This document shows, in pieces, positions 1 to 6,747 of a DNA stretch of 8,130 nucleotides. Positions within the stretch are counted from its first letter, which is position 1. Each line of letters begins with the position of its first letter. The translations under genes were made by a program, and so were the position numbers. The stretch spans positions 1 through 8,130 of the forward strand of contig SEBM01000155.1 of NCBI GenBank assembly GCA_004296145.1, in the 5' to 3' direction. Source of the stretch: Flavobacterium sp. (GTDB lineage Bacteria; Bacteroidota; Bacteroidia; Flavobacteriales; Flavobacteriaceae). The notes below the pieces were generated by a model. That model did not search any database and was not told where the DNA came from. It saw only the letters and a list, made by a program, of their open reading frames with translations.

Positions 1-117
1 AATTAAAGTAGCGTCAACAAAAAATTAAATCACTGTTAAAACGTTGCTGATTTTGTTATAAATAATTACAAGGAGATTGCACCTGGTTTTTTTATAAAAT
101 GAACCTGTTTTAAATTC

Positions 118-138
118 TTAAGATTGTCTTAATCTTAA
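118..138. repeat. Inverted repeat upstream of the plus-arm promoter
   Basis: Arms TTAAGATT (118-125) and AATCTTAA (131-138) are perfect reverse complements around a 5-bp spacer. The repeat lies about 13 bp upstream of the 151-169 palindrome and about 42 bp upstream of the -7 element. It could be a second regulator site, such as an activator or an extended operator, but the DNA is AT-rich and chance cannot be excluded. There is no T-run that would make it a terminator. Confidence 0.35.
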
Positions 139-150
139 AAATATTACATT

Positions 151-169
151 ATTATGTATGATACATAAT
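151..169. promoter_or_regulatory. Perfect 19-bp palindrome, candidate Fur-like operator
   Basis: ATTATGTAT (151-159), G160 and ATACATAAT (161-169) form a perfect 9-1-9 palindrome. This is the geometry and AT-rich character of the classical 19-bp Fur box, although the base sequence is not the E. coli consensus. It ends 10 bp before the -7 element at 180-187 and so covers the expected -33 region, a position that suits repression. The genes downstream belong to families that are often iron-regulated. The palindrome is seen directly; the regulator's identity is inferred, and another dimeric regulator is possible. Confidence 0.55.
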
Positions 170-179
170 CCTAAATACA

Positions 180-187
180 TACATTTG
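180..187 (+). promoter_or_regulatory. Candidate Bacteroidota -7 promoter element
   Basis: TACATTTG matches the Bacteroidota primary sigma -7 consensus TAnnTTTG exactly. It lies 29 bp before the ATG at 217, giving a predicted leader of roughly 25 nt. I see no clear TTTG -33 element at the expected distance, because that region is occupied by the palindrome at 151-169. A weak -33 with an overlapping operator would fit a regulated promoter. No clear Shine-Dalgarno sequence precedes the start codon. Confidence 0.55.
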
Positions 188-216
188 CTATGTTTAATTA
201 TTCTAAATAAGCCAAA

Positions 217-1413
217 ATGAAAAACCTATATGTTAAAGCAGGTGCTGTCCTGTTTACTGTAATGGCATTTTTTGCCTGCAGCAACAATGATGATGACAAT
301 AACAATAACGAGCCAGTAGAAGTAGCAGTTACCAAAAAAGAGGTCATTGCTAATTATGCAGATATTGTATATGCAAATTATAAAAAAGCATATGACGATG
401 CTGTACTTCTTGAAACAGCTATTAATACTTTTACAGCAACACCGACAGATGCTAATTTTACAGCAGCAAAAACGGCTTGGAAAACATCAAGAGAAAGCTA
501 CGGTACTACAGAAGCTTTCCGTTTTGCAAACGGACCTATTGACGGAGACGACAACGGACCAGAAGGTCTTTTGAACTCTTGGCCTTTGGATGAAAACTTT
601 ATTGATTATGTTGAAGGAAATGCAACTGCCGGAATTATTAATAATGCAACAGATTTCCCAACGCTAAGCAAAGAGATTTTAGCTGATCAAAATGCTTTAG
701 ACGAAGATGAACTTAATGTAAGTGTTGGTTACCATGCTATAGAATTTCTATTATGGGGGCAGGATTTAACTGATCCTTCAGCAAAACTACCGGGTCAGAG
801 ACCTTATACGGATTATGTAATGGGTGCCGGCGGAACTGCTGCTAACCAGGGACGCAGAGCAGATTACTTAAAATTCTGTGCTGATTTACTTACTGATAAC
901 TTAGATTATTTGGTACAACAATGGAAACCAAGTGGTGTTTACAGAACTAAATTCCTGGCGTTACCAGAAAATGATGCTATTAAAAACATTTACCTTGGAA
1001 TAACAACGCTAATTTCAGCTGAACTTCCAATTGAAAGAATGAATACAGCGGTAGAAAACGAAAGTCAGGAAGATGAGCACTCATGCTTTAGTGACAATAC
1101 TCACAGAGATATTGCTTTAAACCTACAAGGCGTTATCAATGTATATCAGGGAAAATACGGAAGTATTGACGGAGCTTCTTTGGAAGATTTGGTAAAACAA
1201 GCTGATATAACAGTTTATAATGATACTCAGACTTCTTTAAATGCCTCTGTAACAAAAGTGGCAGCGATAATGATTCCTTTTGACTTCGCTATTTCAGGAG
1301 GTCCAACTTCTGTTGAAGGTGCAAAAGTTAAAGCTGCTGTTCAGCAATTACAAAATTCAGGAGCTAATTTATTAGCAGGAGCTGCTAAAATCAACATTAT
1401 CGTTAATAGCTAA
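217..1413 (+). CDS. Imelysin/peptidase M75 family lipoprotein (IrpA-like)
   Basis: This 398-aa protein is an imelysin-family (M75) envelope lipoprotein, probably binding metal or a metal complex rather than acting as a peptidase. The signal peptide ends in FFAC with the lipidated Cys at residue 21. It is followed by a Ser/Asn/Asp-rich stretch (22-31) resembling the acidic export signals that send Bacteroidota lipoproteins to the cell surface. The mature part is the mostly helical M75 domain (about 40-395). It carries the family's GxHxxE signature intact as GYHAIE (171-176), a conserved LLWGQDL just after it, and an acidic/His/Cys segment near 285-297 (EDEHSCF, then NTHRD) typical of IrpA-type members. 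The ATG at 217 is chosen because it starts the signal peptide and sits just behind a promoter. It is first in the plus arm, 71 bp before the DUF1111 gene. The family assignment is firm; the iron role comes from family knowledge and context. Confidence 0.93.
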   Translation: MKNLYVKAGAVLFTVMAFFACSNNDDDNNNNEPVEVAVTKKEVIANYADIVYANYKKAYDDAVLLETAINTFTATPTDANFTAAKTAWKTSRESYGTTEAFRFANGPIDGDDNGPEGLLNSWPLDENFIDYVEGNATAGIINNATDFPTLSKEILADQNALDEDELNVSVGYHAIEFLLWGQDLTDPSAKLPGQRPYTDYVMGAGGTAANQGRRADYLKFCADLLTDNLDYLVQQWKPSGVYRTKFLALPENDAIKNIYLGITTLISAELPIERMNTAVENESQEDEHSCFSDNTHRDIALNLQGVINVYQGKYGSIDGASLEDLVKQADITVYNDTQTSLNASVTKVAAIMIPFDFAISGGPTSVEGAKVKAAVQQLQNSGANLLAGAAKINIIVNS

Positions 1414-1443
1414 TATTCAATCTATTCTGATAAAAATTAAAAT

Positions 1444-1472
1444 AAAAAGTGTTCTTTTGCAGAACACTTTTT
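1444..1472 (+). terminator. Intercistronic hairpin, likely partial terminator
   Basis: AAAAAGTGTTC (1444-1454) pairs perfectly with GAACACTTTTT (1462-1472), giving an 11-bp stem with a 7-nt loop. Five A on the left and five T on the right give it an intrinsic-terminator look. It lies 30 bp after the imelysin stop and ends only 12 bp before the DUF1111 ATG at 1485. I see no convincing separate promoter for that gene, so some read-through is probably required. It may set the ratio of the two proteins, protect the upstream mRNA, or limit access to the downstream start codon. Confidence 0.7.
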
Positions 1473-1484
1473 CTGTATTATACA

Positions 1485-2888
1485 ATGAAAAAATTATTTG
1501 TTTTAGGCTTTCTGGCTTGTTTTGGATTGCAGGGATGCAGCGACAGCAGTAATGAAGAAAGCTATATTCCACTTACGGCTGAAGAAGGCGAACAATTTTC
1601 AGGAGGAGAAACTACTGTTTTTAACACCAGTGAAGAAGCTTTCGGCTTTTTTATCGCATCGCTTACCTTTGAGCAACAATCTGATTTTGGGGTTGGAAAT
1701 TCACTTTTCCGCCAAAGTTGGGTAACGGCGCCTTCGTCTACCACAGCCCGTGATGGACTAGGACCTTTTTTTAATGCCCACTCCTGCTCCAGCTGCCACT
1801 TTAAGGACGGCCGCGGAAGACCACCAGCTTTTGATGGCGAAGACAGAGCGGGTCTTTTGTTGCGTCTAAGTATCCCAGGATTTGATGCTCACGGAGCGGG
1901 ACTACCCGACCCGGTATATGGAGGTCAACTACAGGATCATGCTATTTTAGGACAAACTGCTAAAGGACTTTATACAATTACTTATCAGCAGATAACCGAA
2001 ACTTTTGATGACGGAACCACAGTTGTACTTCAAAAACCAATTTATACGATTAACAATTTAGGATACGGACCACTTTCATCAAGCGTACAGGTGTCGCCCC
2101 GAATAGCGAATCAAATTATTGGTCTTGGTCTTTTGGAGGCAGTTTCTGAAAGTACTATTTTAGGATTTTCGGATGAGAATGACAGTAATAAAGATGGTAT
2201 TTCAGGAAAAGCAAATTATGTATATGACATTGTTTCCACTTCTGTAAAACTCGGACGTTTTGGATGGAAAGCCAACCAGCCTAATGTAAAACAACAGGTG
2301 GCAGCAGCGCTTTCCGGTGATATGGGAATCACCTCTGCTCTCTTTCCAAATGAAAGTGGCCCTACAGGTTATGATATTTCTGGTATTCCAAATGGTGGAA
2401 GTCCTGAAATTACAGATAATAATCTGGATAAAATGGCTATGTATTCCAGTACACTTGCTGTTCCGGCAAGACGTAATTATACAGATCAGAATGTCCTGAA
2501 AGGAAAAAAGACTTTTGAGACACTTCAGTGTATCGCCTGTCATATTCCTAAAATGCAGACTGGTAATACACATCCTATCACAGTACTTCGTAATCAGACT
2601 ATTCGTCCTTTTACCGACCTGTTACTTCATGATATGGGACCGGGATTGGCAGACAATACGCCTGATTTTAAAGCCTCAGGATCTGAATGGAAAACTCCTG
2701 CGCTATGGGGAATTGGCCTTATAAAAATTGTAAACGGCCACACCAATCTTTTGCATGATGGCAGAGCAAAAAATGTAGAAGAAGCTATTTTATGGCACGG
2801 CGGAGAAGCGCAGACTGCAAAAGATAAATACAAAAAATTGACTGCGGCTGATCGTGAGAATCTTTTAGCCTACATTAATTCGTTGTAG
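1485..2888 (+). CDS. DUF1111 di-heme cytochrome-like lipoprotein
   Basis: This 467-aa protein belongs to the DUF1111 family, often labelled thiol oxidoreductase or di-heme oxidoreductase and distantly similar to di-heme cytochrome c peroxidases. It would act outside the inner membrane in electron transfer. The signal peptide ends in the lipobox LQGC (Cys18). Two covalent heme sites are visible: CSSCH (101-105), followed by a GRGRPPAF segment, and CIACH (349-353). Other conserved-looking stretches are LLHDMGPGLAD (380-390), HDGRA (424-428) and WHGGEA (437-442), which may supply distal heme ligands. A DxNxDGxxG-like loop (233-241) resembles a calcium site. The ATG at 1485 is preferred over an in-frame GTG at 1449, which lies inside the hairpin and would bury the signal peptide. 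The length is normal and the frame intact. It follows the imelysin gene, a pairing I recall from proteobacterial iron-regulated loci. Substrate and redox partner cannot be read from sequence. Confidence 0.92.
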   Translation: MKKLFVLGFLACFGLQGCSDSSNEESYIPLTAEEGEQFSGGETTVFNTSEEAFGFFIASLTFEQQSDFGVGNSLFRQSWVTAPSSTTARDGLGPFFNAHSCSSCHFKDGRGRPPAFDGEDRAGLLLRLSIPGFDAHGAGLPDPVYGGQLQDHAILGQTAKGLYTITYQQITETFDDGTTVVLQKPIYTINNLGYGPLSSSVQVSPRIANQIIGLGLLEAVSESTILGFSDENDSNKDGISGKANYVYDIVSTSVKLGRFGWKANQPNVKQQVAAALSGDMGITSALFPNESGPTGYDISGIPNGGSPEITDNNLDKMAMYSSTLAVPARRNYTDQNVLKGKKTFETLQCIACHIPKMQTGNTHPITVLRNQTIRPFTDLLLHDMGPGLADNTPDFKASGSEWKTPALWGIGLIKIVNGHTNLLHDGRAKNVEEAILWHGGEAQTAKDKYKKLTAADRENLLAYINSL

Positions 2889-2908
2889 GTATTTAATTAA
2901 AGAAATAG

Positions 2909-2947
2909 AAAAGCCGAATATAATCAGATTATATTCGGCTTTTTTTT
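2909..2947. terminator. Strong intrinsic terminator between convergent arms
   Basis: A 16-bp perfect stem (2909-2924 with 2928-2943, core GCCGAATATAAT) closes on a 3-nt loop and runs into eight consecutive T (2940-2947). It starts 20 bp after the DUF1111 stop and is a textbook terminator for the plus arm. Read the other way, only four T are present before the run is broken, so it would be a weaker terminator for the receptor gene, whose stop is at 2973. No other hairpin lies between the two stops, so it probably serves both arms. Confidence 0.92.
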
Positions 2948-2972
2948 ATGGACATTCTAAAAATGAATGCTA

Positions 2973-5402
2973 TTAGAACATAAATTCAAGTGTTGTATAA
3001 AATGTTCTTGGATCAGAAGGAATAATTCCCGGTCCCGGATATCCGGTTGCTCTTCTTGTAAAATAACTCTTGTCTGTAAAATTGGTAACTCCTGCTTCCA
3101 GTTTCCATTTTCTCCATTTGTATGAAGCAGAAAAATCGGCTACAAAGTAAGACGGAATTGGTCCGGCGATTCCTTTTGAAATTCCCTGGGTACTAACCGG
3201 AGAATTCGATGCATCTGTAAACTGTTCCGATAAGTAAGTAATCTGAAGACTGGCAAGAAGATTCTTCCACCCTGCTCTTGTACCGGATTTAATATTAAAA
3301 AGAGGTACAAATTCTACTTTTTTCCCTTCTACATTTTGTATTTGTGATTTTAAATACTGGGAATCAGTTATTGCGACATTGGCAAAAACATTCCAAAGAA
3401 AATCTTCATTCTCTTTCATAAAAGTTCCAGCCAGATTCCAATCAACCATAGTTTCAAAACCATAAGTTAATGCTGTACCTACATTACCTCTTACACGATA
3501 ATATAATCCATTTATTGATGCAGGAAATTCTCCAATTTTGTCGTTATAATACAGTGCATAAATACTTGAATCAAAACTTACTACTTCATTTAACTGCCCA
3601 CGGATCCCTACATCAGAAGTAAATCCTTTTTCATCGGTAATATCAGGAGAAATAGCCTGATTTGAGTTTACTGTACGAATATCATTAAATGTTACTGAAC
3701 GGTAGTTTTGCGAGATATTTCCATAAAACTCGATTCCCTGTTTTGGTTTGTAACTCAATCCTACACCAAATAAAAAGAAGTTTCTGTCTTTAACATTATT
3801 CTCAGGAACGGTTTCGTCTAATATTACGTTTCCTGCCAAATCCAGATTAATTTTTCTATAATAACCTTCTGCTCTTGTTTTAATTTTTTCAAATCTAAAG
3901 CCCGGAGTTATAGAAAAAGAAGGTGTGATTTTAAAAATATTTTCTCCAAAAACAGAAAAATTCAAATTCGGATAAACATAATCGGATTGATTTTGATAAT
4001 ATGGAAATTCTTTATCAGCAAGATTAAAATCAGCACCGCTTCCAGTACTTCCAGGCCCTTGTAACCCCGTATTTCTTGCCTGATAATATTTTGCTCCAAT
4101 TAAAAAAGCATTAGAATTACTTCCGATAGTGTATTTTTTTAAATAACGTGCTTCAGCTCCCCAATTGACAAAATCGCCTACGATTAAATCACGTACTGTA
4201 CCGGGAATATCTGCATTATCAACTCTGTTTGGTCTAAAACCAACTGTTTTTCTGCTGGCATCCAATCCGAATAACTGAAGCGAGAAATCAGCTCCATGAT
4301 CAAAATGATGTTTCAAACGCAGCGCAAATAAATTCCAATCAACAGCAAACCAGTTTCTTGCTCTGTTGCTCTGTGTTGGATCTTCATTAAACATTTCATC
4401 TGTAAGTCCTCCCGCCTGTTGCGCCAGATAAGTGAAATAAGTATAATCAAAATGAAGTGACGTTTTCTCTGTAAACTGATAATTCAGGTTTGCAAAATAA
4501 TTTTTGCTTTCAAAATGAGAGTTTGGACGAAATCCGTCACCCTGTTTGTAGTTGAAAAAAGTATAATAGCTGAATTTCCCAACTGTTCCGCTTAAAGACG
4601 AAAAATTAGTGTACAGCCCGTAAGAGCCAACTGTATTACGAGTCAGGAATTCAACAGGTTTTTTTGCCGGACTTTTGAGTTTAAAATTAACCAGTCCGCC
4701 AAACTGTGTACCATATTGAAGCGAAGCCGCACCGCGTACGATCTGGATTTCTTCAAGTGCTTCTGTTGGAGCAGCATAATAACTTTCAGGATAACCAAGT
4801 ACATCAGCGCTAATATCATAACCATTTTGGCGGGTATTAAAATTAGCTGTCCTGTTTGGATCCAGTCCGCGTCCTCCAATACTCAGCTGAAGTCCGCCAT
4901 CAGAACTTTCATTTATAGTAAGCCCTACAACCTGCGCATAAATCTGTCTGGCATTGTTAGCTGCCTTATTTGCCGTAATTTTATTAAGTGAAATAACCTC
5001 AGTCTTCTTTCCGGCATAAATTGCTGTTTCCTCAATATCCTTTAATTTATTAAGCGCAAAGATTTTGTCTCTCTGCTGGCTGACAAAAACTTCAGATAAG
5101 GTATTGGCTTTTTCAAGTGTAATGTTTGATTCGGGATCAGAAGTATTAATTGTTTTTTCAACTAAAGCGTAGTTTTCAATATAAAATACAAAATCATAAT
5201 CTCCCTGCTGTTTTACTTCAAACGAAAATGTTCCATCGGTCTGAGTAAGCTGTTTTTGTGAAGTTGTTTTATTGTAAACTTCCACTTTTGACAAAGGACT
5301 TCCGTGATCATCGGTTACGGAACCGGAGATCTTAAACTGGGAAAAACCCTGAATTGACATTAAAAAAAATAGGATAAAACTACAAACCTTTAATCTCATC
5401 AT
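2973..5402 (-). CDS. FecA-like TonB-dependent outer-membrane receptor
   Basis: This is a complete TonB-dependent receptor of 809 aa if it starts at 5402. In that numbering it has a signal peptide ending near residue 21 (GFSQ), a carboxypeptidase-regulatory-like beta domain (about 22-97) common in Bacteroidota receptors, a TonB-box-like LSEVFVS (102-108), a plug with GGRG (176-179) and IQIVRGAASLQYG (219-231), then a 22-strand-type barrel ending in Phe. The plug (GTQFGGLVNFKLK) and C-terminal motifs (ATGYPGPGIIPSD) resemble FecA-type receptors, so a ferric chelate is the best guess. Citrate specificity is not shown. An ATG at 5441 would add 13 residues and overlap the HTTM gene by 62 nt; the 5402 start gives a compact signal peptide and a 23-nt overlap. 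An adjacent ATG at 5399 is also possible. It is last in the minus arm, with no visible promoter of its own. Confidence 0.92.
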   Translation of the reverse strand: MMRLKVCSFILFFLMSIQGFSQFKISGSVTDDHGSPLSKVEVYNKTTSQKQLTQTDGTFSFEVKQQGDYDFVFYIENYALVEKTINTSDPESNITLEKANTLSEVFVSQQRDKIFALNKLKDIEETAIYAGKKTEVISLNKITANKAANNARQIYAQVVGLTINESSDGGLQLSIGGRGLDPNRTANFNTRQNGYDISADVLGYPESYYAAPTEALEEIQIVRGAASLQYGTQFGGLVNFKLKSPAKKPVEFLTRNTVGSYGLYTNFSSLSGTVGKFSYYTFFNYKQGDGFRPNSHFESKNYFANLNYQFTEKTSLHFDYTYFTYLAQQAGGLTDEMFNEDPTQSNRARNWFAVDWNLFALRLKHHFDHGADFSLQLFGLDASRKTVGFRPNRVDNADIPGTVRDLIVGDFVNWGAEARYLKKYTIGSNSNAFLIGAKYYQARNTGLQGPGSTGSGADFNLADKEFPYYQNQSDYVYPNLNFSVFGENIFKITPSFSITPGFRFEKIKTRAEGYYRKINLDLAGNVILDETVPENNVKDRNFFLFGVGLSYKPKQGIEFYGNISQNYRSVTFNDIRTVNSNQAISPDITDEKGFTSDVGIRGQLNEVVSFDSSIYALYYNDKIGEFPASINGLYYRVRGNVGTALTYGFETMVDWNLAGTFMKENEDFLWNVFANVAITDSQYLKSQIQNVEGKKVEFVPLFNIKSGTRAGWKNLLASLQITYLSEQFTDASNSPVSTQGISKGIAGPIPSYFVADFSASYKWRKWKLEAGVTNFTDKSYFTRRATGYPGPGIIPSDPRTFYTTLEFMF

Positions 5403-6747
5403 TAAAGGGCAATATCCATGTTTTATGTTTGAAACTTTCATTTTGTGTGGCTAAATTTATTTTTGGATCAATATAAGGTTTGCTTAATCTTCCGTTTAGG
5501 GCAACATAACTCTCTACCCTGACTTCTGGATTGTAAACGCCTTTTTTTTGGTAATAATCATGCAGAAAATGAGCATATTGTAATATAAAATCGGGTTGAA
5601 ATGCCATTTGTTTTTCCTGAAAAGCGGTTAAAAACTGTCTGTTGGTAACCATAACCGGTACTTTGGTCTTACCGTCTAAAACCATAAATTGTGTATAACC
5701 GGCTTTTTCCATTAGCATCACGCGCCATGAAAAACGAAAACCTTCTTCTGTCCAGAAAAGTTCCTGAGAATATAATAAATACCGGAAAGGAAATAACAGC
5801 TGAAAAGCCAGAAAACTGGAAACTATAATCCATTTCAGACGGTAAACACCGGTAAAAAATTCTCTTTTCTGTCTTCCGTTATCAAAATAATTTTGAGGCA
5901 AACGAAGCAGATTTCCTATGAAATCTAAAATCCTTTTGTGAAAACGAGAATCAAAAAACAATAACGAACTCACAATCATTACATACGGGAAAACGCCAAT
6001 TGGGAAAAGTATTTTGGTAAGGATGTGAAACACCACAACCATTGCAAAAGCAAAAATTCTTGTCCTTCTCCACAAAAGCAAAAACGGAATGCTGAGATCA
6101 TAAACAGCTCCCGTCCAACTGAAGGCATAATGCACCCAGTTGTCGTTTAAAAACCTGCCAATAAGAGGTAAATCCATATTATTTGGAAGCCATATTTTTA
6201 AAGGCATAGCCTCAATAAGCCAGTCTGAGTTAAGCTTGGCGAGACCAGCATAAAAATATACAATGCCAAGCAATAGCTTTAAAATATCGATTGTCCATGA
6301 TGGAATCTGCTGAAAAGCTTTCCTGGGATTTCTATAGGCGTCTACAGAGAAATAAGCTCCTGCCGGAAGAAATATCATGATAAATGCCACCACAGATATA
6401 AAATAGTAATGGTTCAGATACGTCGTTTTATCCATAAGCTCAATATAAGTGAAACTCAGGAAAAATGTCGTCACCGAAACTTTGTACTTATATCCCAATG
6501 CCATGAATAATGCTGAGATTCCGCAGATTAGAAAAATAACGTAAGTATATATTCCTAAAGGTTTTACCCATTCAAATCCGTAATAGGTAAAATGAAATAC
6601 AGGCTGGATATAAAACTTATCAACCCATCCGTAAGATACAAATCTGATCAGACTCAATACCATCATTAAACCGAACGCCAGCCTGAAAAAGGCCAGCGTC
6701 GATGCATCCGAATACCGGTTTAAATAATTTATTATGCTGGTCTTCAT
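5380..6747 (-). CDS. HTTM membrane protein, vitamin K-dependent gamma-carboxylase homologue
   Basis: This 455-aa inner-membrane protein has roughly seven or eight hydrophobic segments (about 18-38, 64-86, 90-104, 113-134, 152-170, 207-226, 231-264 and 303-323) and a soluble C-terminal part (about 330-455), probably periplasmic by analogy with the animal enzyme. It matches the HTTM domain shared with vitamin K-dependent gamma-glutamyl carboxylase: FYAGLAKLNSDWL (165-177), where Lys171 aligns with the catalytic Lys of the animal enzyme (human K218), TYLNHYYF (109-116), and FHILTKILFPIGVFPYVMI (240-258). Bacterial HTTM proteins are largely uncharacterised. Quinol-linked chemistry is an inference from homology, and gamma-carboxylation should not be assumed. 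Its start shares one base with the imelysin stop (TAATG) and its end overlaps the receptor gene, so it is probably translated together with both. No frameshift or missing segment is visible. Confidence 0.87.
   Translation of the reverse strand: MKTSIINYLNRYSDASTLAFFRLAFGLMMVLSLIRFVSYGWVDKFYIQPVFHFTYYGFEWVKPLGIYTYVIFLICGISALFMALGYKYKVSVTTFFLSFTYIELMDKTTYLNHYYFISVVAFIMIFLPAGAYFSVDAYRNPRKAFQQIPSWTIDILKLLLGIVYFYAGLAKLNSDWLIEAMPLKIWLPNNMDLPLIGRFLNDNWVHYAFSWTGAVYDLSIPFLLLWRRTRIFAFAMVVVFHILTKILFPIGVFPYVMIVSSLLFFDSRFHKRILDFIGNLLRLPQNYFDNGRQKREFFTGVYRLKWIIVSSFLAFQLLFPFRYLLYSQELFWTEEGFRFSWRVMLMEKAGYTQFMVLDGKTKVPVMVTNRQFLTAFQEKQMAFQPDFILQYAHFLHDYYQKKGVYNPEVRVESYVALNGRLSKPYIDPKINLATQNESFKHKTWILPFNDEIKGL

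Noticed and set aside
1..117. Possible small gene or leader peptide in the left flank
   Set aside because: Only very short frames are present (for example ATG at 99 with a stop after four codons), with no conserved-looking product. I see nothing supportable.
1449..1484. Upstream GTG start extending the DUF1111 protein by 12 residues
   Set aside because: The extension is encoded by the hairpin and would displace the lipoprotein signal peptide from the N-terminus; ATG at 1485 is better.
2202..2573. A 123-codon minus-strand open frame inside the DUF1111 gene
   Set aside because: It lies wholly within a well-supported heme-protein gene on the other strand, and its product shows no recognisable family feature.
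4643..4991. Open frames of 78 and 91 codons on both strands inside the receptor gene
   Set aside because: They fall in the receptor plug and early barrel region, which is intact in its own frame. They have no promoter and no recognisable domain, so they are shadows.
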